A stretch of 64,000 nucleotides of DNA from Bacteroidota bacterium (GTDB lineage: Bacteria; Bacteroidota; Bacteroidia; Bacteroidales; F082), in NCBI GenBank assembly GCA_016845105.1, contig JAERTF010000165.1, forward strand, positions 50,269 through 114,268, given 5' to 3'. The notes under the pieces are model-generated. The model was given only the letters and a program-made list of their open reading frames with translations, had not been told where the DNA came from and did no database searches. Shown here in pieces: positions 57,052-64,000 of the stretch. Position 1 is the stretch's first letter; the number at the start of each line of letters is the position of its first letter. The position numbers and the translations under genes are program-made.

Positions 57052-58164
57052 ATGAAAACCATCTCAAAATTACTCATAATTTGCATCCTTGGATTAATAA
57101 TAATATCATGTGTAAACACACCTGATAAAAAAGAGATCAACAATGTTGATACGGCATATATAGATCAATATTTCACAGATTTCTTTGCACGCGATTGTTG
57201 CGGTGTAACTGGTGCAGATGGTTTCTACTCAGTTGCCCTACCCGATGATAGAACTGTGTGGATTTTTGGCGATTCGTTTTTAGGAACAGTAAATCCTGAT
57301 GGAAGTCGAGAAAAAAGAACTCCTGTTTTCATTCGAAATGCTATGGCTGTGCAAGATGGTGATTCACTTAAAAGTTTATATAATGTTATTGATGGTTGGG
57401 AGTCATCACTTGTTATTCCACCTAATGCAGTTAAAGGCACCGAGTTTTCGGAAGATTCATTATGGTATTGGCCTGGTGATGGATTTGTTGAAAACAATAA
57501 ACTTAAGGTATTTATGACTGGATTTTATCAAGCAGATACTGGCAACTGGGGCTTTCGATGGACAAATGCCAACATAGCTATATTTAGTTTACCTGATTTA
57601 AAACTTGAAAATATCAATCATTTCAATTATCCAGGCGAAGTAGAAATTCATTGGGGTCATGCTGTGTGTGATGATGATCCTGATTTTACATATATTTACG
57701 GAGCTGGTGACAAATATCCCTATGTTGCTCGTGCACCCAAAGGCAATATATTGGCAAACTGGGAATTTTACACAGGAAATACCTGGGTTAGTGATTCCAG
57801 ATTGGCAAAGCCCATGACCAGTTTTAAAGGCTCAGAACAGTTTAGCGTTATAAAACTCAATGGTAAATATGTTATGTTAACACAGTCTGGAGATTTTTTA
57901 GCCAGTAGTTTATACTCTGTAACTTCTGACCTCCCTTATACAGGTTGGGATAATAAAAAAGAACTATGGAAACTACAACCCATTGTTCCGGCAAAGGATT
58001 TATTTGCATATAATCCTGTGGCTCATCCTCAGTTCATTAAAAACAATGAGCTCTTGGTTTCATATTGCGTAAATAGTTTTAGTTTAGATGACTTGTTCGA
58101 AGATGCAAATAAATATCGCCCTGTGTTTATTCGTGTACCTATTAGTGAAATACTAAATAAATAG
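57052..58164 (+). CDS. DUF4185-like beta-propeller lipoprotein
   Basis: A 370-residue lipoprotein (LLIICILGLIIISC, Cys20). The body resembles DUF4185-type five-bladed propeller proteins: DRTVWIFGDSFLGTVNPDG, SLWYWPGDGF, AHPQFIKNNELLVSYCVNSF. It is paralogous to the T9SS-tailed protein at 60594-61934, which has LWLFGDSFIGTVNTDS and YPHPQFNQNNELLVSYNSNG. No catalytic activity can be assigned; a glycan-active or glycan-binding role is inferred from the operon. Confidence 0.7.
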   Translation: MKTISKLLIICILGLIIISCVNTPDKKEINNVDTAYIDQYFTDFFARDCCGVTGADGFYSVALPDDRTVWIFGDSFLGTVNPDGSREKRTPVFIRNAMAVQDGDSLKSLYNVIDGWESSLVIPPNAVKGTEFSEDSLWYWPGDGFVENNKLKVFMTGFYQADTGNWGFRWTNANIAIFSLPDLKLENINHFNYPGEVEIHWGHAVCDDDPDFTYIYGAGDKYPYVARAPKGNILANWEFYTGNTWVSDSRLAKPMTSFKGSEQFSVIKLNGKYVMLTQSGDFLASSLYSVTSDLPYTGWDNKKELWKLQPIVPAKDLFAYNPVAHPQFIKNNELLVSYCVNSFSLDDLFEDANKYRPVFIRVPISEILNK

Positions 58165-58168
58165 ACTT

Positions 58169-58954
58169 ATGAAGTTTATCTTATCATTCCATGTTTTTCT
58201 TTTATATAGCCTACTCTCAATTGCCCAACAACAGTTTGTAATACAGTCTGAACATCTTAATGCACCTGATACAATATGGGCTTTTATTCCTGATAATAAA
58301 AGTCAGAATCAAACATATCCATTGGTATACTTACTCCATGGATGGAGTGGAACATATCGACAATGGGATAAGATAATTGATTGTCAGTCGTATTCAAATG
58401 AATATAATACTATAGTTGTATGCCCTGATGGTTTGTATGATTCATGGTATATTGATAGCCCAAAGGAAGGAGAAAACGATTTCGTAAGTTTTTTTAATTC
58501 AGATTTAATCCCTTACATGTCTCAAAACTACAAAATAAATCACGATAGTATTTTTATTACAGGTTTTAGTATGGGTGGTCATGGAGCATTATATTTATCT
58601 CAAAACAATCCTGATTATTTCTTAGGTTCGGGAAGCCTGAGTGGATTGCTGGATTTAACAAACTGGCAAAATCATTATGGCATAAGCAGAGTATTAGGTA
58701 TAGAAAAGTCTGAAAACAATGACAAAATTTTATGGGACTATTCGGTTATTGGTAATGCTAACAAACTTAAACCCATTGATAAAATAATTATTAGTTGTGG
58801 CTCTGAAGACGCTTTCTTAACCAACAATAATAGTTTTGTTAATTATGGCAAAGAAGTTGGTATTGATATAGTATTTATTAAAAACAAGGGTAGTCATAAC
58901 GCGAAATACTGGAAATCTGCAGTCAGGGAGCATTTTGAATTTTTCTATAGATAA
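58169..58954 (+). CDS. Secreted alpha/beta-hydrolase esterase (esterase D/XynC-like)
   Basis: A 261-residue protein with a signal peptide ending near SIAQ. PLVYLLHGWSGTYRQW forms the oxyanion region, GFSMGGHGAL carries the nucleophile Ser134, and SCGSEDAFL and KGSHNAKYW supply the likely Asp and His. Such enzymes remove acetyl, feruloyl or similar groups from carbohydrates. It starts four bases after the DUF4185-like gene and closes the recognisable operon. Confidence 0.82.
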   Translation: MKFILSFHVFLLYSLLSIAQQQFVIQSEHLNAPDTIWAFIPDNKSQNQTYPLVYLLHGWSGTYRQWDKIIDCQSYSNEYNTIVVCPDGLYDSWYIDSPKEGENDFVSFFNSDLIPYMSQNYKINHDSIFITGFSMGGHGALYLSQNNPDYFLGSGSLSGLLDLTNWQNHYGISRVLGIEKSENNDKILWDYSVIGNANKLKPIDKIIISCGSEDAFLTNNNSFVNYGKEVGIDIVFIKNKGSHNAKYWKSAVREHFEFFYR

Positions 58955-59026
58955 TAAGTTTTATTATTGAGAAATCTTAAACATTTATGACGAAAGAAAT
59001 AGGTACATCAGATTATAAAGACGATT

Positions 59027-59287
59027 ATGTCAATTGATAAGGTATTTGAATATTCTGAAATAATCCTAACCAAAGGAGGAGCTATAGCTCAAAGGCTAAT
59101 AACTGAGTTTAATCTGGAAATGGATGATTACATTAATCATGAAGGTTTGATATATAGCAGTCCTGATATACTAGAATTACTTTGTAGACGATATCTTGAT
59201 ATCGGTTTAGAGTTTGATTTACCAATGAAGATAATGACTCCAACCCAGAAAGTAAATTTTGAATCCATTCGTAATTCTAACTTTTAG
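59027..59287 (+). CDS. Hypothetical protein, 86 residues
   Basis: An ATG-started ORF (MSIDKVFEYSEIILTKGGAI) with a balanced, mostly helical composition and no signal peptide. It lies 72 bases after the esterase. I recognise no family. Composition suggests a real small protein or the remnant of a larger one. Confidence 0.4.
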   Translation: MSIDKVFEYSEIILTKGGAIAQRLITEFNLEMDDYINHEGLIYSSPDILELLCRRYLDIGLEFDLPMKIMTPTQKVNFESIRNSNF

Positions 59288-59320
59288 AATAAAAATATAT
59301 TTGCTAATTCATGCTCCTTT

Positions 59321-59584
59321 TTGAAAAAAATTAGGGAAACTAATGATGAATACTCAAAAAAGATAATGATTGGAGGATTGCCTAGGTGCAAAGGCAATGC
59401 TTACAATGGGACTAAAGTTTTGCGAATAAATGAAGCTTACATTTTTCATAGAAAGCAGACAAATCTAATTCAGGCACTAAACAAAGGAAAGAACAAAAAT
59501 AATTCTCAATTAAAAAGATTTATGGGAATACAAGCAAATGCTTCGATATTGAGCCACGATAAACTAGACAATTGTAATGTGTAA
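59321..59584 (+). CDS. Doubtful ORF, 87 residues
   Basis: Starts at TTG (59321) or at ATG 59366; Lys/Asn-rich (LNKGKNKNNSQLKRFMGIQA), unrecognised. It may be a gene remnant. Confidence 0.2.
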   Translation: MKKIRETNDEYSKKIMIGGLPRCKGNAYNGTKVLRINEAYIFHRKQTNLIQALNKGKNKNNSQLKRFMGIQANASILSHDKLDNCNV

Positions 59585-59619
59585 TACACAAAAACAATTT
59601 TCATGATATAATTAATGAA

Positions 59620-59748
59620 ATGTGTGTGTTAAAAAAGCAATTTAATCTAAAAGTCTTTGTTGGTTGCTGCCGCACAAATGATGAATTCATAAAAGGTTTA
59701 TCAAAAATGATAAATAAATCTCTGAATACCACCAATTATATGAATTAA
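59620..59748 (+). CDS. Doubtful ORF, 42 residues
   Basis: ATG-started, MCVLKKQFNLKVFVGCCRTN at the start. It sits in the 244 bases between the previous ORF and the gntR stop. No family recognised; could be chance. Confidence 0.15.
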   Translation: MCVLKKQFNLKVFVGCCRTNDEFIKGLSKMINKSLNTTNYMN

Positions 59749-59828
59749 TGGAAATTTGCCTTATGTAACATTAAAAAGTAATTTCTTTACCACTGCATTA
59801 CTATACAAAAGTGAGCTAAAACTAATTT

Positions 59829-60563
59829 CTATATTTCCCTTTCACTTTCAATTGTATATGTAAAGCTATCCGAGCGGTAATATCCAAGATTGTATTCCAC
59901 AGGTCTGCCTCCAGGGTCAAATACGAAACGCTTACGTTTTAAAATAGGACGTGATGCATCAATATTCAAAATATCACCAATTTCTTTACCAGCAAGCTCA
60001 GCGCTTATTTCCTCCTTTGATAGTTTTACTATTACCGAGTGCTCCTTTTCCAGTATTTCATATAAAGGCTTTGTAAAATCTTCGTTTCCTGTTATTCCAA
60101 TACGTGGATGAAAATAAGAAACAAAATAAACAAAGGGGTGATCATCGCGACCGCGAAGCCTTTCAAGTTTGAAAATCTTTTTCCCAACAGGTATTTCAAA
60201 AAACATAGCTGTTTTGTCATCCGCTTCTACGAATGAAACCTTAAGATCGAAATTTATAATCTTTATGCCACTTGCTTTCATCTCTTGTGAAAAGCTAAGC
60301 CAATTATGTGCTCTTGTGCTAACACTCTGATCGGCAACTCGTGTTCCAACTCCCTTCTTTCTTGTAAGAAGTCCCTCATAGACAAGCTTGTTAAATGCCT
60401 GTCTAACAGTATTTCTAGAAATACCTAGTTGTTTTGCTAAACTCATTTCGTTTGGCAAGAATTCACCCTTTAAATATTCAGGTGCTTTAATCATTTCCCT
60501 TACTAATTCTTCCACCTGTGCATGTAGGGGAATAGGACTTTTATGATCTATGTGAAATCTCAT
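59829..60563 (-). CDS. GntR/HutC-family transcriptional regulator
   Basis: A 244-residue regulator. The N-terminal winged helix has LPNEMSLAKQLGISRNTVRQ and GLLTRKKGVGTRVA; the UTRA ligand-binding domain follows (IFKLERLRGRDDHPFVYFVS, LKRKRFVFDPGGRPVEYNLG). HutC-type proteins release DNA on binding a sugar phosphate or similar metabolite. It is the last gene of a minus-strand operon whose promoter carries site B, so it probably represses itself, its two partner genes and, through site A, the susC operon. Confidence 0.88.
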   Translation of the reverse strand: MRFHIDHKSPIPLHAQVEELVREMIKAPEYLKGEFLPNEMSLAKQLGISRNTVRQAFNKLVYEGLLTRKKGVGTRVADQSVSTRAHNWLSFSQEMKASGIKIINFDLKVSFVEADDKTAMFFEIPVGKKIFKLERLRGRDDHPFVYFVSYFHPRIGITGNEDFTKPLYEILEKEHSVIVKLSKEEISAELAGKEIGDILNIDASRPILKRKRFVFDPGGRPVEYNLGYYRSDSFTYTIESEREI

Positions 60564-60593
60564 TTATTTCGAAATATTGTGAGCAAAAATAGT

Positions 60594-61934
60594 CTAATTA
60601 TGAATAAATTTACCATTAACTCCTTTTACCTTATATAGATAAAGGCCCTTGGGAATATCGCCAATATAAATTCTAGATAAATTACTATTATTATTACTTC
60701 CCATAATAGATATTGACCTAACTTTTTCACCAAATAAATTAAATACTTCTATAAAGGCATTACTAATATTAGGATTACCAATTTGAAAACTTATATAATC
60801 TGATGCTGGGTTGGGAAAACAACGAACATATTCATTGTTGGCCATGTCATCTATTACAGTTGGGGTAAACGTATAATGTATTGAAGTAAAAGGTACCCTA
60901 AAAAAGTTTGGGCGATATAATTCAACGTTATTAAATATTTCCCAAAAGTCTCCATTTGAATTATATGAAACAAGCAATTCGTTATTCTGATTAAATTGAG
61001 GATGAGGGTACGAATTATATGTTAGCATATCTTGAAATGGATATGGTGTTTCATACAATACTTTAAGATTGCTAAAAGGTCCTTCCGGCTGATTTGCAAC
61101 CAAAGAGTAGACTTTTGTTCCCAACCATATTTCTTGAGTAATCAATACGAATTTATCCATATGTGGGAAAACACCATATTGTTGTGATACAGGATGGCTC
61201 ATTATTTTACTCGTCTCTTCAGGTTCCGACACCCAATAGTTACCATCATAAAATTCCCAATCACTAAGTATGTTACCAATAGCACAACGGGCAATGTGTG
61301 CATGAGGGATATGGTTATCAGGATTTTCTTCCTTTCGACCATATATATATGTATAATCTCCATAATTCATTATTCTATCACCATACATTACACCATTTAT
61401 CTCATAATAAGGTAATATAGTTTGATTAACGAACTCAATATCTGGGTATGAGAAATTAACCACATAGGCATCTCTATATTCAAAATTCCAACCCGAGGGG
61501 CCACCATTTGTTCCGAATTCAGAGAAAATAATTCTTAATGTATCGTCCTCAACAACACCATGTTCAGGCCAATACCATGTTGAGTCAGGGACTGTGGTTT
61601 CAACAAAATCAATTGGGTTTTCAAATGTACCCTGATACAAAGCTGTCATTGTATCACCCGATTGAACTACAGCACAGTTTCTTATCATGGAAGCACCTGA
61701 GGCAAGCGAACTATCAGTATTAACTGTTCCGATAAAGCTATCTCCAAATAGCCAAAGAGTTCGTCCATCGGGTAATGCAATTGAATATGTTGCATCCCCA
61801 GCAACCCATCCCCCATTTTGCATACGCAATAAAGTATTGAAAGTCGAATCAGGTACACCTTGTGAGATGGCTGCATTAAATATTAAAAACTGGAATAATA
61901 TTACAGAAATAACACTAACAAAAAATCTATTCAT
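60594..61934 (-). CDS. DUF4185-like protein with T9SS sorting domain
   Basis: A 446-residue protein with a signal peptide ending near AISQ. Residues about 25-355 are homologous to the lipoprotein at 57052 (ALPDGRTLWLFGDSFIG, STWYWPEHGVV, IGNILSDWEFYDGNYWVS). The C-terminal 80 residues (VRCFPNPASDYISFQIGN, GLYLYKVKG) are a type A T9SS sorting domain. It should be secreted to the surface, while its paralogue is lipid-anchored. It precedes gntR by 30 bases. Confidence 0.72.
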   Translation of the reverse strand: MNRFFVSVISVILFQFLIFNAAISQGVPDSTFNTLLRMQNGGWVAGDATYSIALPDGRTLWLFGDSFIGTVNTDSSLASGASMIRNCAVVQSGDTMTALYQGTFENPIDFVETTVPDSTWYWPEHGVVEDDTLRIIFSEFGTNGGPSGWNFEYRDAYVVNFSYPDIEFVNQTILPYYEINGVMYGDRIMNYGDYTYIYGRKEENPDNHIPHAHIARCAIGNILSDWEFYDGNYWVSEPEETSKIMSHPVSQQYGVFPHMDKFVLITQEIWLGTKVYSLVANQPEGPFSNLKVLYETPYPFQDMLTYNSYPHPQFNQNNELLVSYNSNGDFWEIFNNVELYRPNFFRVPFTSIHYTFTPTVIDDMANNEYVRCFPNPASDYISFQIGNPNISNAFIEVFNLFGEKVRSISIMGSNNNSNLSRIYIGDIPKGLYLYKVKGVNGKFIHN

Positions 61935-61994
61935 AATGAAAATATTTGGGTTACCAATAATGAAAATGGCAACCCAAGTTTTACTTTTGGGATG

Positions 61995-62846
61995 TTAGTT
62001 TATAACAATTCTTTGTGATTGATAATTTTCGCCGTTAATAAACTTAACAAAATAAACTCCATTTTGAAGCTCTTCAATATTGATTGCAGACTGACTATTG
62101 GTTAGTAGTTCTTTTTTAACAATCTTCCCAGTTAAATCATACATCTCCATTTCAATCAATTCATTACTATACCTATCAAACCTAATATTTAGTATATCAA
62201 CTGCTGGATTTGGGAATAAGCTTACATTATTATCTGACAAAAACTCTTCAACACCAGTATTATCGATTATAGTAATCGGTATTGGGTCGCTTATATCATC
62301 CGCAGGATTACGATCCCAGTAATCAACATCACCAATCGCATAACGCAAGAAATAATCACCAGTTTGGCTTCCTGTATAAATACGTGGTGAAAATGACAAA
62401 CTATCAAAATATACCATTGATGCCTCGGCACTAGTAGCTGCTCCCCACCAATAATATCCAGCTGGTGATGGGATAGAATCCTCTAAAGTTTGTGATCTTG
62501 CTGCACTGTATATAAGAATTCCAGAGTTACTGTATTCTGGATTTGTGCATACTATGGAAAATGGGATACTGTCTTGTACAGTCCATCCATCAGGTAACAT
62601 TACTCCAAATAAGCCGTAGTCAACCAAATCGGGATTTGTCCAATCATTATCCGGATTTCCATCGTCTTGAGCACTAACAAAAACATCAAAATAACTGTTA
62701 ATTGTAGCTGTATCAGGCTGGATAATATTTCGCCATTCATAGCAACCTACGAAAAACAATGAAGAAAATAAAAATACTATAACAAGACCTTTTATCATAG
62801 TAGCCTTGCTATATAAGCTTTGTAGTTGTGTAGAAATTTTTCTCAT
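61995..62846 (-). CDS. Exported protein with T9SS sorting domain, first gene of the gntR operon
   Basis: A 283-residue protein, or 267 if it starts at ATG 62798 (MIKGLVIVFLFSSLFFVGC), which makes a normal signal. The central region (TINSYFDVFVSAQDDGNPDN, GYYWWGAATSAEASMVYF, YFLRYAIGDVDYWDRNPADD) is beta-rich and unrecognised. The C-terminus (VSLFPNPAVDILNIRF, NGVYFVKFINGENYQSQRIV) is a T9SS sorting domain. The signal also looks like a lipobox, an odd combination. It begins the operon with the DUF4185-like gene and gntR. Confidence 0.65.
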   Translation of the reverse strand: MRKISTQLQSLYSKATMIKGLVIVFLFSSLFFVGCYEWRNIIQPDTATINSYFDVFVSAQDDGNPDNDWTNPDLVDYGLFGVMLPDGWTVQDSIPFSIVCTNPEYSNSGILIYSAARSQTLEDSIPSPAGYYWWGAATSAEASMVYFDSLSFSPRIYTGSQTGDYFLRYAIGDVDYWDRNPADDISDPIPITIIDNTGVEEFLSDNNVSLFPNPAVDILNIRFDRYSNELIEMEMYDLTGKIVKKELLTNSQSAINIEELQNGVYFVKFINGENYQSQRIVIN

Positions 62847-62872
62847 GATTATAAGTTTAATTATTTAATTTG

Positions 62873-62915
62873 GTATGTGCATATGTTCATACATATTCAT
62901 TATTGTACAAAGGTA
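62873..62915 (-). promoter_or_regulatory. Promoter and GntR-type operator of the gntR operon (site B)
   Basis: On the minus strand, TACCTTTG (62915-62908) is followed after 12 bases by TATGT-ATGA-ACATATGCACATAC (62895-62873). Outside the N4 spacer this differs from site A at two of 19 positions, and the distance to the -7 element is almost the same. Confidence 0.6.
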
Positions 62916-62979
62916 ACTTTATTTTTTATAAAATGCACGAATAATTTTTATGAATATAACATCTAGGTTTCTAAATATG

Positions 62980-62987
62980 TATCTTTG
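62980..62987 (+). promoter_or_regulatory. Predicted -7 element of the thioredoxin pair
   Basis: TATCTTTG matches TAnnTTTG and ends eight bases before the ATG at 62996, leaving almost no leader. Confidence 0.45.
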
Positions 62988-62995
62988 CCGCAATA

Positions 62996-63322
62996 ATGAA
63001 AAACATCTCTATTATTAATATCAACTTTCTGAACTGGGAAAAAGAAACACTAGTTGGTCTTGTATTACTGGACTTTTGGGCTCCGTGGTGCACAGCTTGT
63101 AAAGCACAAGATAAAGAGTATAACGAAGTGTCAAAATTATTTGAAAGTGTTCTAAAGGTTGGAAAAATAGATATCTCCGAAAACAGATTTCTTGCTGAAA
63201 GGTTTGGAGTTAAAAATATCCCATTTCTGATACTGCTTAAAGATGGTGAAAAAGTATTCCATATGTCAGGAATTGAAAACAAAGATTATTTAATAAGTCA
63301 GATAAATAAATATATAATATGA
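62996..63322 (+). CDS. Thioredoxin-family protein
   Basis: A 108-residue thioredoxin-fold protein. The active site is WCTAC (Cys32 and Cys35) instead of WCGPC, and KNIPFLILLKDG contains the cis-proline. No signal peptide, so cytoplasmic. The next gene overlaps its stop by four bases (ATGA), so the two are translationally coupled. Confidence 0.85.
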   Translation: MKNISIININFLNWEKETLVGLVLLDFWAPWCTACKAQDKEYNEVSKLFESVLKVGKIDISENRFLAERFGVKNIPFLILLKDGEKVFHMSGIENKDYLISQINKYII

Positions 63323-63741
63323 GCTATTGGTGGATTCCTGCAATAATATTAATTGCACTGCTTTTTATTTCTTTTTACAAGAGATACAAAATGATTAAAA
63401 ACATGGATAGTATTGCTCCCGAAAGTCCAAACTTAAAAATCCTAACGGACCAAGATTATAAAAAGATAGTAAAGCATGGCTTAACGCTAATTGATTTTTG
63501 GGCACCATGGTGCATGCCCTGTAAAGTTCAAGGACCTATTGTGAATGAGGTTGCAGATCAGATGGAAGGTAAAGCAAATATCTGTAAAATAAACATTGAT
63601 GAGAACAAAAGAGCTGCAGCTGAATTTGGAGTTCGAAGCATTCCCACAATAATAATATTTAAAGACGGCAATGTTGTAAAAAAGTTAATTGGAGTAAAAT
63701 CTAAAAATATCCTTATCAAAGAAATAAATCGTTTTCTCTAG
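63319..63741 (+). CDS. Membrane-anchored thioredoxin
   Basis: A 140-residue protein with one N-terminal membrane helix (WWIPAIILIALLFISFY) followed by a thioredoxin domain with WCMPC (Cys65 and Cys68) and RSIPTIIIFKDG. The basic residues after the helix suggest the domain stays in the cytoplasm, though this is uncertain. Paired with the preceding soluble thioredoxin-like gene. Confidence 0.85.
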   Translation: MSYWWIPAIILIALLFISFYKRYKMIKNMDSIAPESPNLKILTDQDYKKIVKHGLTLIDFWAPWCMPCKVQGPIVNEVADQMEGKANICKINIDENKRAAAEFGVRSIPTIIIFKDGNVVKKLIGVKSKNILIKEINRFL

Positions 63742-64000
63742 AGTATCGAAATTTATTGGGTTTATTTCGTATAGTTTAACATATAACCTACAACCTAAGG
63801 AAGCTTACGCCAATCCTAGATCCAAAAATAGTTCCATCTGATTTATAGTTTATTATTTAATCATTGTTGTCCGGTAAAACCGGTATTTGATTTGTTTTCA
63901 AATTTAACTAATTGAAACATAGTATCAATATTTTCTTATTTCAAAAGTAAGCCCCCTGTATTTCTGGGAATAAGGAATTCTCATATTTCTTCTTATTTTC
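63742..64000. other. Right-edge region without a clear gene
   Basis: No confident gene. On the minus strand a frame open from the edge to 63941 ends KYENSLFPEIQGAYF and could be the tail of a gene beyond the window. This is too short to support. Confidence 0.2.

Noticed and set aside
63785..63870. Minus-strand fragment reading SDGTIFGSRIGVSFLRL then stop, like the end of a barrel protein.
   Set aside because: An in-frame stop lies just upstream, leaving about 20 codons; chance is the simpler reading.
1..64000. Search for CRISPR arrays, tRNA or rRNA genes, insertion sequences and prophage genes.
   Set aside because: I saw no regular spaced repeats, cloverleaf-like sequences, transposases or phage proteins.

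Overview
This AT-rich window looks like part of a Bacteroidota chromosome. The evidence is a SusC/SusD pair, type IX secretion (T9SS) sorting domains at protein C-termini, a b558-type succinate dehydrogenase/fumarate reductase, a DUF4290 gene beside murA, and many promoters with the Bacteroidota -7 element TAnnTTTG. A glycyl-radical enzyme at the left edge suggests an organism that lives at least partly without oxygen. Class II HMG-CoA reductase suggests isoprenoids come from mevalonate. I see no rRNA, tRNA, CRISPR array or insertion sequence, and no sign of a genomic island.

Layout. 1-4.7 kb (minus): a glycyl-radical arylacetate decarboxylase cut by the window edge, then an outer-membrane barrel protein and an MscS channel in one operon. 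4.9-8.3 kb: a secreted PNGase F-like deglycosylase whose catalytic fold is interrupted by a long LamG-containing insertion. 8.5-12.6 kb: two tandem cobalamin-type radical SAM paralogues and a probable cysteate synthase. 12.6-15.9 kb (minus): an ECF-like membrane protein coupled to mobA, a metallophosphatase and gpmA. 16.1-23.7 kb: polysaccharide deacetylase, Ig-like lipoprotein, ArsR regulator, adenine deaminase, GHMP kinase and HMG-CoA reductase. 24.0-45.3 kb is core housekeeping: sdh/frdCAB, DNA polymerase III delta', tilS, dsbD, murA, rplM-rpsI, rpsB-tsf, a ferredoxin reductase/Bfd pair, mutS2 and rsgA.

45.3-62.9 kb is a sugar-utilisation locus. The plus-strand operon holds susC, susD, a mannose-6-phosphate isomerase with an extra N-terminal domain, an MFS sugar transporter, a ROK kinase, a GH92 alpha-mannosidase fused to an SGNH esterase, a DUF4185-like lipoprotein and an esterase. 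The facing minus-strand operon holds a T9SS-domain protein, a second DUF4185-like protein with a T9SS tail, and a GntR/HutC regulator as its last gene. The reading is that mannose-rich glycans are bound and imported by SusCD, trimmed by GH92 and the esterases, and the mannose is imported, phosphorylated and isomerised to fructose-6-phosphate. Both operons start with the same promoter-operator arrangement (TAnnTTTG, 11-12 bases, then TATGT-N4-ACATATGYACATAY), so the GntR protein probably controls both and itself. This shared module is the most informative unlisted signal in the window. The PNGase F-like protein at 4.9 kb could supply N-glycans to this pathway, but it lacks the operator.

The window ends with two overlapping thioredoxin-like genes and about 260 bases without a clear gene.
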